A DNA stretch of 64,000 bases, taken from assembly GCF_964340395.1 (NCBI RefSeq), contig NC_135553.1, positions 18,981,001-19,045,000 of the forward strand, written 5' to 3'. The number at the start of each line of letters is the position of its first letter. Position 1 is the stretch's first letter. Of this stretch, positions 26,793 to 45,440 are shown one piece after another. A model generated the notes under the pieces. It was not told the DNA's origin. It saw nothing but the letters and a program-made list of their open reading frames with translations, and ran no database searches. The stretch is from Glandiceps talaboti (Eukaryota; Hemichordata; Enteropneusta; Spengelidae). The position numbers and the translations under genes are program-made.

Positions 26793-27944
26793 AAATGATC
26801 CATTGTACTTTTTTTCCCGAAACAATAAAGTCAACTTGGTTCAATCTCTGTTTGGATTAGATTCAAGAATTATTTTGAGGGTAACTGCATGGTGGTATAA
26901 TCATAAAAAATACATTTGGACCAATTCATTTTCGTGGCAGATAAACGATATGATTCTCAATAAGTAGTGATGATAACTATCTCAATACTACATATTTTAT
27001 TGTGATATTGTTTGCGTTTTTTACATTTACCCAAAATGGGTGTGTTTTAGGTGTCAGAAAACATGGGATTTTCGCTATTTCTATTCAATATTCTATGAAC
27101 TAGTGTAATTTGAGAACAAACTACACGGTCTTTATATGTTTTAGGTTTTCTAGATTCTTCAGAATTCGACAAACTTCTGTGCTCCGATCACCTAATTGTA
27201 AATGTGAGTTACTATAATATCTAAAATCTATCAATCATGTCTAGTATGGGTGCCTTTAGAAAGATGATGCAAACACCATGATGTCATAGAAGTATTTACT
27301 TCAGGGACTAAATGAATTAACAAAAGTACCACGAGCATGACATTGTACAAACATCCCCATGTGGCATCCTGAAACACCTTACTGAAATGCTATCGTACAC
27401 GAAATCCAGCCATTCAACTCTGATGTCTTGTTGCAACACTGCATAAAAAAAAGCTTAGGGACGATAGTCACGAGTCTGGCAGCGAGACTAATATATTGCA
27501 GATACTCTGTAGTAATTATTTGTGGCCAATTTCTTTTAGATGATGTTTAAAGCTAATAAAGACCAAGGTAAATATATACATGCTTAATTTGTGGTGCTCA
27601 CATCACGTTTTACTGAATGGTGGCCATATTTGTAGTGAACAATCCTGATTTACTGCATAACTCAAAAACTCTATATATGGAGACTTTAATCAAGTGTCTA
27701 CCCATATATTATCAGGTTTGAACTTTCTTTTGAGACTTTGACCTTGACCTCCAGGGTCAATTATAAAAATTCAGCCATTTGCTGCATTATCACAGACACT
27801 CTGTAGTTGCCACAATTTCATTTTAATCATGTCTCCTTTCACTCCCATAGAAGTAAGTATTCGAAGGGACTGTGTCTTCTATGAAGACTTGTCTTTCTGG
27901 CAGATATGACTAACATTGGGAAAAGATATTTCATATTACACTTT

Positions 27945-28015
<71 letters not shown>

Positions 28016-28044
28016 AAGATATTTCATATTACACTTTGAGATAT

Positions 28045-28135
<91 letters not shown>

Positions 28136-28920
28136 TTCATTTAAAAAGTTCCCAATTTTAGAACTTAGCAGCACCTACCATACATTTTCTTCAGAATGAT
28201 ATAGGGAATGATGATTATAACAAAGACACTTGTAGTGTCATAAATACTTTGCCAATGGAGTAACTCTTTGATATTGAAGTTAATGGTCTCAGTATGATAT
28301 ACACATATAGGGTTACAGTCGTCCTGTATTTTCTAATGATATTTTGTCATCATAGTTTGTCGGCATTATTCACGATAGTCAATCCTGTATTGTAACTCCT
28401 TTATTGATTTCAAATCAAATGTATTGATTCATCTCTACAAAATAGATACCGTTGTATTTCCGTTATTTAAAAAGAAACCCCTCTTTTTTGCAAAGGTATT
28501 TGAAATTTTTATGATACTTCTTATTGCTCAGGAATGTTCTTTTAGTGTGGCAAGTTTCACCAGACGTACAAGCCTCAGTACGCTGCAACTACTTCCTGAA
28601 CAACTTACATAATAATTGTCAAACGTTGTGTATCTCTTGCCTGACATCATATTCTAGCCGCTGCGGTAGAGTTTACGTGAAACGATGGGTAAATGTTTTG
28701 CAGTGACGTAAAGCAACTGATTTTAAAATTGTGCTTATCAAATCTATTCTACATCTTGATTTAACACATATAATACCTAGCAAAGAACCACAAGTGTGAA
28801 GTTAATATACTATTACATATGATTGGCATCAAAGGTAACCCTTAAAATGCCCAAAGTATTTTCAGATGTGACCCCCCCCCCCACACACACACACACACAC
28901 CACCGAGGCATATCATTACA
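26793..28920. other. Intergenic C-D
   Basis: No gene recognised. About 27480-27830 is a repeat also found after D (about 35340-35750), F (52920-53560) and G (61550-61880), with marker text such as 'ttgtggccaatttctttt' and 'gaccttgacct', so it belongs to the duplicated unit. AT microsatellites lie at 27949-28011 and 28040-28133 with a repeated flank 'agatatttcatattacac'. Confidence 0.6.
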
Positions 28921-28924
28921 TGTT

Positions 28925-29126
28925 ATTTCAAAAGAGCTGACATGGAGGTCAGATGGTTTGCGATGACCCCAGGGTCGATGACGTACGAACAAAAAGGTTG
29001 CTGCTTCCACAAGGTTGTTTATAGCCAGGGATTGTGTTGGCGGATTTCTGTTTATGCCGAAGTTCACCTATACTACATCATACCAGTGTAAAGGTTGGCA
29101 TTTGTGTTCTCGGACAAACTAAGAAC
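28925..29126 (+). promoter_or_regulatory. Conserved promoter block of copies D-H (copy D instance)
   Basis: About 200 bp before the ATG of D is nearly the same before E (36960-37234, 38818-39091), F (47460-47661), G (55430-55609) and H (62520-62727). It holds a CRE-like half or full site about 140-150 bp upstream of the ATG: TGACGTAC at 28979 in D, TGACGTCC at 47521 in F and 62587 in H, and a perfect TGACGTCA at 55467 in G. A TATA-like tttatag (29018-29024) lies about 105 bp upstream of the D start. Function is inferred from position and conservation only. Confidence 0.55.
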
Positions 29127-34201
<5,075 letters not shown>

Positions 34202-35278
34202 TGATTACGGGATAAGCTAATTGAGTGCACACCTTCCTACTAATGTTCTATATCAAAACGATATAGTAAACAATGTTACCGATTAAAATATATATATTGT
34301 ACACGGTAATTCCTTTAATTTTGAGGTGGGCGTGGCGGAGGGGAGTTTGAACCATTTTATTTCAGATTTCATTCTACAAAATCGATTTTTGTTTTAATGC
34401 AGCTCATTATCCCTAAATGGAAATATTTGTTTCAAAATGTCAAATTCAGAAATGGAAGAATTTTCAATTTTCACTACAATAGTCAATGCATGAAGTAAAG
34501 TGTCAATAAAAGAACGATTTTTTTTGCTCACTACATATTGGCTTTGTGTTCATAGCTCTACATATTGATTTGTATTGTTTGTGCTGTCTGAAACATTTTT
34601 CAATTTTCACCAGTTTAGTTAGAAGGAGTTGGGGGTCGGAGTTTCTGAGGCCTCACTAACAAACTCTACAATTTCCATGTGGTAATTTGATTGTTGTTGG
34701 GATCAACTCTTCCATATGTAAGGTACAAACCTCTGACAGAATATTCCTTGTCTAACATGATGCATTGATGTACCCTGTTGTAGAATATGACTGAGAATGG
34801 TTCATGGTCATTGCTAAGTCTAGTAGAACACCCATGGTTTTCATAGGTCATGTAGGGTCCGTCGTATGAATACCGTGTTGTCTTTTAGTCCCGTAGTATG
34901 ACCTCAGTTGGAGCTGGGCATTGGGCGTTGCTGAATAAAGCTGAGAGGTGATGAGTACCTCTGAGCGCCGCCCAGTTGTACTCTGGATCTTAGAATAGAA
35001 ATAGCATCCAACCACATAGGCCCATTTACTTGCAGAATAAACAGATAACAAATGAGATTTATTCATGTATATTCAGCTTAAGGAGGGGCTTGTAAAAAAT
35101 AACCACCAATAAATTAACTGACTGCACGAATGACAATGTCAAACCATTCATCAAACTCAGCTAATATTACTTTGCTCTTATTGTTACTAAAGTACAACAT
35201 CATATATAATAATACGTTTTAACAGATTTCTCGCCTTTAATCCCCCGAAGGGTGAACTAAAACAGTTGTCTCTGTCTG

Positions 35279-35309
<31 letters not shown>

Positions 35310-35790
35310 GAAATATACACAAGCAGTACTTTTGGTTCTCAAATCACTTTTACTGAATGGCAGCCACATTCGTAGTAAAAAGCACATGTAAATGTATTTC
35401 TGCATAACTCAACTTTTAATACATAAAAACTCCATTCAAGTGTCTAACCCCGTATAATCACATGAAAGTTTTCTTGTGACACATCGATCTTTGACCTTCA
35501 GGGTAGACTAGTAAAAGTAGCCATTTCTTGAATATTGCAGACACTCTGTAGCAATTATTTGTGGCCAATTTCTTTGAGATCATGTTTAAAGTTAATAAAA
35601 TACCAATATATACATGCTTTATTTTTGGAATGTTGGTCATATTTCTAGTGGATAATAATGATTTACTGAATAAAAAAATTATTACATAGAGACTTTATTC
35701 AAATCCAGCCAATTCATTCATTATCACAAACACTTTGCAGTATTCATTTCTTTCACTCACAGTAAGTATGCGAGTTGCTGTGTCTGTTGT
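34202..35790. other. Intergenic D-E with duplicated flank
   Basis: Includes the decayed TIR-type element (34303-34640), then a possible decayed coding fragment (34666-35066, separate entry), a CATC microsatellite (35279-35303), and the 3'-flank repeat shared with C, F and G (35340-35750). Confidence 0.55.
34666..35066 (-). pseudogene. Possible decayed coding fragment, unknown origin
   Basis: Two overlapping minus-strand frames (34848-35066 then 34666-34851) have fairly protein-like composition: the first contains WAYVVGCYFYSKIQSTTGRR, the second NQITTW near its end. They could be one exon split by a frameshift. The first part faintly resembles the centre of a MAM-type domain, but this is not secure. 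The 3' part is also present, truncated, after copy E (about 46400-46500). Confidence 0.25.
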
Positions 35791-35883
35791 GTTGGCGGAT
35801 TTCTGTTTCATATGGTGAAGTTCATCTATACTACATCAATAAATGTAAAGGTTGGCATTTGTGTTCATGGACAAAGTAAGAAC

Positions 35884-35935
35884 ATGGAAATAACATTCGA
35901 CAGAAAGAAGGCTTTAGTAACAGGCGCCAGAAAGG
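35884..35935 (+). pseudogene. DCXR: Orphan exon 1 (E1a) upstream of copy E
   Basis: A full-length exon 1 with ATG and a GTAGGT donor, coding [18 protein letters not shown]. It has three replacements against the D-H consensus, including Gly16 to Arg in the nucleotide-binding loop. About 90 bp of conserved promoter sequence precedes it. No exon 2 follows before two further exon 1 copies, so it is either an alternative first exon of copy E or a stranded duplicate. Confidence 0.7.
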
Positions 35936-36293
35936 GTAGGTGAAATGCACTAACATGGGGATGGACACAGTGTACAGTTTACGGGTTAAAACGCCATTGT
36001 AATTTGTATTACAATGTTTTTCCCAAAAGCGAGTCAAAGCAATTAAATGAAGTTGGTAGAATCTTAGAGTTTAATACATACTCTATTCCCATGTTAAATA
36101 CGTACCTAAAATTGCAGTCAATATATATACTGAAAGTTATCCTGTCTACAACTTTCACTGGCTGCTGACCCTGGATTTTGTTTGAATTTCAACAGATTAT
36201 ACCTTGTGTAGTAGTATGCATACTGTTGCTGTTTATATCATTAACTAAATACAGAGCTAACATGCTGTAAGTAATGCTTGTGTGTTATCTTTA

Positions 36294-36530
36294 GGGAGCC
36301 TTCATTATTTACAGGGGAGGGCCAGAGGAAATCCCCCCCGTGACCCTCCCCTTTGTCCCATTCTGTAGGCCAGAGGAAATCCCCCCCGTGACCCTCCCCT
36401 TTGTCCCATTCTGTAGGCATGACTCTCCCCATGACAATCGCATATACTGAACGTTAATCAATCTTCCCATCATATGTATACATACAAATTAAATGATTTT
36501 GACTCTGTATTAGAACGTAATCACTGGTTA
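36294..36530 (-). mobile_element. Terminal fragment of the 54006-type TIR element
   Basis: Begins 'gggagccttcattatttaca' after TTA, and is the reverse complement of the right end of the element at 54006-54864 (for example 'gattaacgttcagtatatgc'). It contains a 50-bp direct duplication ('ggccagaggaaatccccccc' unit at about 36319 and 36369). Confidence 0.7.
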
Positions 36531-36708
36531 TTATTTATGACAGTATGAGATTCATATCATGTTACAGAAATAATTTATGTTTATTGTTCTATTTAATGAT
36601 ATTTATTTGTTTATTGTTTATGCAGAGTTTAATTTTGCAACAAAGAGGGGGAATGCCAATGTGCAATACAGATTTCAAAGGCTATACATATATTTCTTCA
36701 ATAAAAGA

Positions 36709-39700
36709 GTAATAAACTTGGCACCGGTTACTAACTGTTAATTATATGTAGATATTTTCACAGACAATGTGAGTGATCGGATGAGATCAGGTGAATCAAA
36801 ATATCACATGATGCAACTGATTTTAAAAGTGTGCTTATCAAATCTATTTTACACCCTGATTGAATAAAAATCATACCAAGTACCGCAAAATGTGCAGGTT
36901 AATATACTAGTACAGGATTCGCATGAAAGGTAACCCTTAAAATGCCCGATATATATTCAGAGGGGCCAACAGCTGATGTGATACCCCACCACTGGGGTAC
37001 ATCATACATCGGTTTTCCAAAAATGCGGTCATGTTCTTTTCAAGAGTTGATATTTAGGTTACATCGTTTCCGATAGCCCTGGGGCGATGTCATCAGAACA
37101 AAACGTTTGCCGTTCCCACAAGGTTGTTTATAGCCAGTGATTGTATTGGCGGATTTCTATTCATGCCGAAGTTCACTACACTACAGCATACCATTGTAAA
37201 TGTTGGCATTTGTGTTCTCTGACAAAGTAAGAACATGGAAATAAGATTCGACGGAAAGAAGGCTTTAGTAACAGGCGCCGGAAAGGGTTAGTCCAGTTCT
37301 TATACAGTATTCTTACAATTTAAACCTCCTCGCACAGTATAGTTAATCATATAAAAAAATTCTAACCAGTAACACAGTCCCTTATAAAGTTAACGTTTAT
37401 TGGGGCAGGTATATAATGTCCAAATATGGTATATTTGTCACTCCTACTTATATCACTACTATTATATATGCTACTTATACACTGTTCACATTACTATAAC
37501 AGTTGGGGTTCACTGATTGGATGAACACCATTTTGTGCTGATTGAGGGACTTTGAACAGACGTGCTTAGTTAGAAACCATGTTGGTATCCAGGCTAGAAA
37601 GGGTAGGTGTAATGTACCAACATATGGGGATGGATATAGTGTACAGTTTACTGGTTAAAACGCCATTGTATTATTGAACCTATGACCCCGTCACTGTCAG
37701 AAACCATGCGTCAATGCCCAGGAACAGCACCTAACAGAAGTAAACAAATTTTATCAATTAAAACGCGAATATATACATTGATCTTCAAACAAGAAATCGA
37801 CAAATGAGAATGTTTGTGTTCAGTTGAAACTTTTGTTTGACAGTTTTATGATATCAATCGGAAATTTGCAGAGGATTTATCGCATGTTGAGACATCAGAG
37901 CCAAGTCTGAATATCAGTCTCGATGTAATTAATTATTTCAAAAACACTTTTGGATTTTAGCATAAGATGTAGTAGTCTTGCTGCTAGACGTTCGGGTTTT
38001 CTGCTTGCCCGAACTGGGATGTTCCATCGTCGATAGCGATGTTGGGTTGTGTCATATTGTATCGGAACAAAACCCGAGGTCTAAAGATGTAACTGAACGT
38101 TCATGTCAGAGTGATTTATTGTTGACGAGAGGGGGGCAGACAGAATTATCGTTTAAGTTACTAGTATAGCGGACCGTGAAACCATGATTTTTGTATCAAT
38201 TACTTTCAACTGTATAATTGAATTCTATGTCGGAAATTTCAGGCCTTTTCGGCAAAAGTCTGATAAATCGACCCAATTATTTGATATACATATATTTATA
38301 TTGAGATATGACTGTGACATTATAACTGATTGATATTATTGACACCATCCAGTGTTTACATTATATACTGGGTTGTTGGTTTGAATATCGAGTTTTCGGT
38401 GACCTAAAGGTCAAACTACTCCCCTCTGCCCTCTTTACTATATGTGGTCGCGTTTTGAACGCGTCTATGTTGATTACATTGGCCGAGACTGTAAGATACG
38501 TCGTCCCGTTCCGCCCTCATCGCCCCCCCCCCTGTCGTAAATAATGACGGCTCCCTAAATGAGTGATAAACTTGGCTAGTTACCAACTGTTAATTTATAC
38601 GTAGATATTTTAACAACAACGTTCACAGACAATGTGACTGATCAGATGAATCAAAATGTCACATGATGCATCTGATTTTAAAAGTTTGCTTATCAAATCT
38701 ATTTTACACCCTGATTGAATAAAAATCATACCAAGTACCGCAACATGTGCAGGTTAATATACTAGTACAGGATTAGCATGAAAGGTAACCCTTAAAATAC
38801 CGGATATAAATTCAGAGGGGCCAACAGTTGATGTGATCCACCACCACTGGGGTACATCATACATCGGTTTTCCAAAAATGCGGTCATGTTCTTTTCAAAA
38901 GAGTTGATATTTAGGTCACTTCGTTTGCGATAGACCTGGGGCGATGTCATCAGAACAAAACGTTTGCTGTTCCCACAAGGTTTTAATAGCCAGTGATTGT
39001 ATTGGCGGATTTCTAATTATGCCGAAGTTCAGCTATAAAACAGCACACCATTGTTAATGTTGGCATTTGTGTTCTCTGACAAAGGAAGAACATGGAAATA
39101 AGATTCGACGGAAAGAAGGCTTTAGTAACAGGCGCCGGAAAGGGTTAGTCTAGTTCTTATACAGTATTCTTACAATTTAAACCTCCACGCACAGTATAGT
39201 TAATCAATCAAACAATTATAACCAGTATTAACACAGTCCCTTATAAAGTTAGTGTTTATTGGGGCAGGTAAATAATGTCCAAATATGGTATATTTGTCAC
39301 TACTACTTATATCACTACTATTATATATGCTACTTATAGTGTTTACATTACTACAACAGATGGGGTTCACTGATTGGATGAACATCATTTTGTGCTGATT
39401 GGGGGACTTTGAACAGACGTGGTTTAGTTAGAAACCGTGTCTGCATCCAGACTAGAAAGGGTAGGTGTAATGTACCAACATATGGGGATGGATATAGTGT
39501 ACAGTTTACGGGTTAAAACGCCATTGTATCATTCGACGTATGACTTCGTCGCTGTCAGAAACCATGTGTCGATGTCAATGCCCACGAACAGCACCTAACA
39601 GAAGTAAACAAATTTATCAAATAAAACGCGAATATATACATGTATCTTCAAACAAGAAAACGACAAATGAGAATGTTTGTATTCATTTCAAGCTTTTGTT

Positions 39701-40135
39701 CGCCAGTTAAATCATATTAAATCGGAAATTGATCACATGTTGAGACAACAGAGCCAAGTCTGAATATCAGTCTAGATATAAATCAATTATTTCAAAAACA
39801 CTTTTGGATTTTAGCATAAGATGTAGCTGAACGTTCATGTCAGAGTGGTTTAATGTCGACAGGAGGGGCAGACAGAATATCATTTAAGTTACGAGTATAC
39901 CGGACCTTGAAACCAGGATTCTTATATTAATTACTTTCAACTGTATAATTGAATTCTGCAAAAGTCTGATAAATCGACCCAAATATATTGAGTTGTCGGT
40001 TTGAATAGCGAGTTTTCAGTGACCTAAGGGTCAAATTAACTACTCCCCTCTGTCCTCTTTACCATGTTGTGGTGGCGGTTTGAACTCTAGACTTTGTTGA
40101 TTATATTGGCCTACACTGTTGGATACATCGTGTCG
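36709..40135 (+). repeat. 1.86-kb tandem duplication of promoter plus exon 1
   Basis: Unit 1 (36709-38525) and unit 2 (38563-about 40135) are co-linear; the two ATGs (37235 and 39092) are 1857 bp apart. Both contain promoter block, exon 1 and the following intron sequence. The junction (about 38522-38560) consists of a C run followed by a transposon terminus (38536-38555). Confidence 0.85.
37235..37286 (+). other. DCXR: Alternative or redundant exon 1 (E1b) of copy E
   Basis: Codes [18 protein letters not shown] with an intact ATG, conserved promoter and donor GGTTAGT. It is identical in protein to E1c (39092). Either could be joined to exon 2 at 40512. Confidence 0.75.
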
Positions 40136-42808
40136 TTTGGCCCTCATTCCCCCAACACCCCTCCAAAGGGAGGGGCTCAAGTTGACCAATGTGTGAGTGT
40201 GCGCCTTCATGGTGTACCTTACAGTGTAACATTTGCTATGCTGTGTAAAGAAATGTGCCACCCAATACACCTTGACCGAACCATAGACAATAGAGAGGTC
40301 CCTCTCTATTGTCTATGACCGAACACTGCAGGCTTTTCACGAATGAGAGGCGCCCTCACTGGATCTCTTGGAAGACAAACAGTGATATGCTTAAAGACCA
40401 TCCAGTATTAATTAAATTAAAAGATTATAATTCTTGTTGAATATATTGTAACAAATAGAGGGGGCGACCTCTATTGTTAACGTAACCCTCCTCCAAATTT
40501 TCTTCTGACAGGTATAGGTCGTGAGTTGGTAAAACATCTTGTGAAATGTGGTGCTGAAACGTATGCTTTAAGTCGAACCCAGTCAGATTTAGACAGTCTA
40601 AAACAAGAGGTTAGTATTTGACCTTTCATTTCATTTCAACATGTAAATATATCAAGTAATGGGTATAGTTAATGTATGTATGTATGTATGTATGTATGTA
40701 TGTATGTATGTATGTATGTATGTATGTACCGTAGACTGTGGGGGGGGGGCAAGGGGGCAGCTGCCTCCTGAGATTTTTGAAAAAAGAAAGAGAAAAAGCT
40801 ACTTTTTTTAATACATAGTGATGCTATTAAAATCGTTATTTACGTGACGATTCCTAGCATGCGCGATTTCAATGGATAGTTCACTAAAAGTGACTGTACA
40901 CTGACTCATGGCTAATATGTATCTTATATCGCTATTGTACGCTGGCTTAACTTTGAATTAAAATGTGTCCAGTTAAAACCTTTAACTTTTTGTAGCAAAT
41001 TAAAAATTCTTTGCGAGGGAAAGTACAAAAGAAGTGCGCACATGCACTGTGCATTTTCTGCGAGTAACAGTAGTCTTGAAAGTCTCCTTCAGTTGAAGAT
41101 AGTAAGTCGCAATTATAGTGTCAGCGAGTGAAACTAAAAAAAAAAGACGGACAAAGTCGTTCAACGTGAGGTTGCCTGCTATGCTGCATACAGTGACTCC
41201 GAAGATGCGCTCGATCTCATTTACATCTTGTTCCTTATATTAAAACATTTGATGCTGATAAAACGGCAGATCCCTTTTTGGAATATTTGGTGGCCCTGAA
41301 AAACTATTAAACTAGGTACGCAGTTTAAGATCCACTCTTTAAAGATCCACTTTCAATAATTGTGTTCGACGTTGTCTTTTGTTAAAATGTTGTTTCTATT
41401 AATTATCTCATTGCACACTGACACTAGTGTTATTCCGCAATTAATTTTGAAGCGACAATTTGCTATGGAAAGAATGGCCCTGAATTTGTAAACAGAGCTG
41501 TGCCTTCGACATCAAAATCGAAACTTCAATTTCCATTATAATGATAATGACAAGGAGAATTCACTGAGTTCACCTTGGGTTCCGACATAATCGAGGCCAT
41601 AATAGTTTTGGAAGTTGGGTAAAGAAAATCATTATTTTGTTGTGTTACTTATTTGAGAAAGCACCATCCATTTTTTTTACTTTGAATGTGACATCTTTTA
41701 GGCAACTACTTTGAAAGATACGACATTAGGCCAGAGAAAAATGAAAAAGCTGTTCAACCTACCCATATATTTTTTTCTTGTGATGGGCAATATATCCTCA
41801 TGCGGGCTTCGCATTTTTTTTTTAAATTAAGGATATTTCTTTATATTTTCTGAATAGTACATGTAACAATATACATTTGAGTCTATTCCAAATTATATAA
41901 TATCTTATACAGTGGTTTACTTGGCTCTGATGTTGCATACAAGCATGAATTGAGATTAAATGTCAAATGTGCACTAAAAAGAATTAAACAAAAGTTTACG
42001 ACCATTGGGCCATCAAAAGTCTGAAAGTCTTGAAATGTTTTGCTCTTTATTCAGGATTTTTTGGAACGAAATTAAACTTCAGGAGAAGTCATTTACAATG
42101 TGCACATCCGCATAATATCTTTCAGCTTTGCCACAACAAAATAATTTCCAGATAATATCTAATGCATAGCATAATTGTTTCAATTCTGGTATTTTATTAT
42201 GTCTATGGTTTGATATTTTATGCCTCTAAATGGCCTCCTACACTGTCTTATGTTCAATTTTTTTTTCGCCTTTGGAGTTGTCTCCTTCCAATGCATCACT
42301 GTACCATATGATTTTATATCTCCACTGTAGTGTAGGTGACAGAAGGGGTGGCTAAAATAATGCTTGAGTTTCAATTGGCGGAGCTTAACATTTTTTGAGA
42401 AGAGAGGATGAGAGGAACTACACCATTTGTTTAACCGTAAATTGTGTACATTTCCTAACTGTAGCTATGCAGACAAATTGCATGAGATAGTATCAAGATG
42501 ACTGAATAAGTTCTATCTAAACTCTACCTGAACTATTTTGCTGTCTAATCCTTGTCAAGCATTGTGAAAAATGAAATCGACCTGCTTACCCAAATGTGAT
42601 GGGTTAGGTTACCCGTTGACAAGCATTTATATTTTTTCTGACCTTACATATGATATTTAATTGCGTATGCTAAAATATATATTATGTAAATTGCATGCAC
42701 ATTTATGTAAATTAGCACTTTTCTAAAAAAGACAAAGTTCTGCCCCCTTGGCAATTTGGTCAGGCTACGGCCCTGGTATGTATGTATGTATGTATGTATG
42801 TATGTATG

Positions 42809-42839
<31 letters not shown>

Positions 42840-45376
42840 GAATGTATGTATGTATGTATGTATGTATGTATGTATGTGTGTGTGTGTGTATGTAATGTGT
42901 AGGTAGGTAAGTAGGTGTGTTTGTTCAAATTATTCACAATTCTAACAATTCTGCATTTTCAAAAACAATAACAAATAATGCAAATATCTATAGGTGTGGT
43001 CTTGGGAATTGTGATAAATCAAGTTGTACATCATACTCTAAGTTTTTCTATATCTTTCAAAACTTGCACTATATACTTATATTAGTGAAAATACTGCAAA
43101 ACAATACACAATTGTTATCCAACTTTTACAAGTCATGTTGGATTTTAATCAGCAAAGTATGAACTGTAAGAAAACACAAACCTAAAATAGATCAGAAGTT
43201 GTTATGTTTATACTTATTCACAGGTACCAGAAATTCACACAGTGACAGTTGATTTATCTGACTGGGATGCAACACAGGTAGCGGTTGAATCTATTGGACC
43301 CATTGATCTACTCGTTAACAATGCTGGCGTTTTTGGTCCACAACAATTTCTGGAAGTGACGAGAGACGAATTCGAAAAGTATGACATCTTTCCAATCTCA
43401 GTACCTGATTTTTAGATATTTTTTTATTACATACCAGTCCGCCACCTTTAGGGACGATCGCATAATGTCAGACAAACTCAACAAGCGAACTTCGTTCGTT
43501 TAGGGCGGAGGGTGTATGGTGTCAATGCGATAGCTGAACTTCATTTTCGCACTTCTGACCAAGTTTCGAAATCCTTCTGTATTTAGCACTGAGATGTTGA
43601 TGAGGTGATAACATGTACTTCATGTTTACCATCATGTTTTTACATTGCATTAATCGTGCGTAGTGGTACCGTTGTGACCGGTACAATTTTCATCATAGTT
43701 TACATCAAACGTGTGAATCGCACTTGCGAATGTTCGTTTAGGGGGAGGGGGTTGTCCTAAACTGACTACTAAGTATACTACGCGTTTGACCAATTGATTC
43801 TCTGTGTTTCTCTCAAACAGAACAATAAATACGAATTTAAGATCATACATCCAGGTAGGGCAGGTAAGCGAATCATGTACTATCTGAAAAAAATTACAGC
43901 CCTCTGTCAGTTTTGTACCTGTGGCAAAACTCGTGTGAACTAAGTGAAGTCTTCGAAGTTATACCTATGTCTATCTTAAGACTCGATGCAGAAAAAAGGA
44001 ATTGTAGATGTACATTTGTATGTAAGACTGTAATATGGCACATAGGCTGCTATATAAATCACTAAAGGATACAACCTTCACAGTTGAGTTTTGCCCACAC
44101 CTACTTCAGACTTGTACGTCTCCCACTAACCCATAGCGAGTAAACTATTTGTATTGATGACCAATAACATGCAATTCATATTACACAAAAAATTAATTCT
44201 GCATATCAATCATGCTCAGCATGTCATTTGCGATTTTGTACACTTAATCTCCAAACAATAGACCAAATCTGTGCCATATAATTCTAATTTGTAATTCACA
44301 CTTCCACTTTGTACTAGATAGCTGCTCGTACCATGGTATCTAGGGCCACGGGAGGAGCTATAGTCAATGTGTCAAGTATTGGTTCCCTTTTAGGGTTCAC
44401 AAATACGACAACGTACGGTCAGTATGCAAATTATTTAGAGACTTAACCACGGCGATTTCTATTATTTTAATGTGCATTTTAAAATTTGGAAAGTTTACAT
44501 TATTTAAAAATAAGGTGTTTGTATGTTTGTATTCGCGATATTTCATTCTTCGCTATATTATATATGCGCCGTAATGTATATAATGTAAATGCAATGTAAC
44601 TTAATGTAATCCTATGCTAGGTAATATAATGCGATGTAATGTAATGTAATGTAATGTAATACAATGTTAGATAGTGCTGTATAATGCAATGTAAATGTAA
44701 TGTAATGTAATGCAATGCAATGCAATGCCATGCGATATAATGTAATGTAATGTAATGTAATGTAATGTAATGAAATGTAATGTAAGGTAAGGTAAGGTAA
44801 GGTAAGGCGAGGTACTGTAATATAATATAATGTAATGATTTTATAGTGTTGATGTGACTTATTCGATTATGTGTGCAGATCATATTCCATCATTTTACAG
44901 TTGTAGACAATTGCAATTGAGAACAGTCTCATCAAAATGTTCCAAGTACTTTAAAACAACAGTACTCTAGTATTAGATAAAAATAGAAATACCAGTTGAT
45001 ACTGTTTCATTCAGTAGCTTGTGTATTTTGTTATTCAACACAGCTGCTACTAAAGCTGGCATTGACTCCATTACAAGGACTATGGCATTGGAACTAGGCC
45101 CTCATAAGGTAAATATGATATTTGAAGAAATGCAAATATGGAATTGTTCTCTAATACGTTAGTACTCACCAAATATTCAGAGCTTTTGAACTAAAAGTTT
45201 TATACGCCTTTGTTCACCGAAGCGTATTATATGTTGGATTTTAGCCATTTATCGCTACCGAACAGAATTAGAACATTGCTCTGGGAAATCGGCGCTACAG
45301 AAATTTGATTGATTGATTGACTGACTGACTGACTGATTGATTGACTGACTGACTGAGTGATTGGTTGGTTGGTTGG

Positions 45377-45440
<64 letters not shown>

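Noticed and set aside
36241-36432. Minus ORF with repeated EWDKGEGHGGDFLWP
   Set aside because: Comes from the 50-bp duplication inside a transposon terminus.
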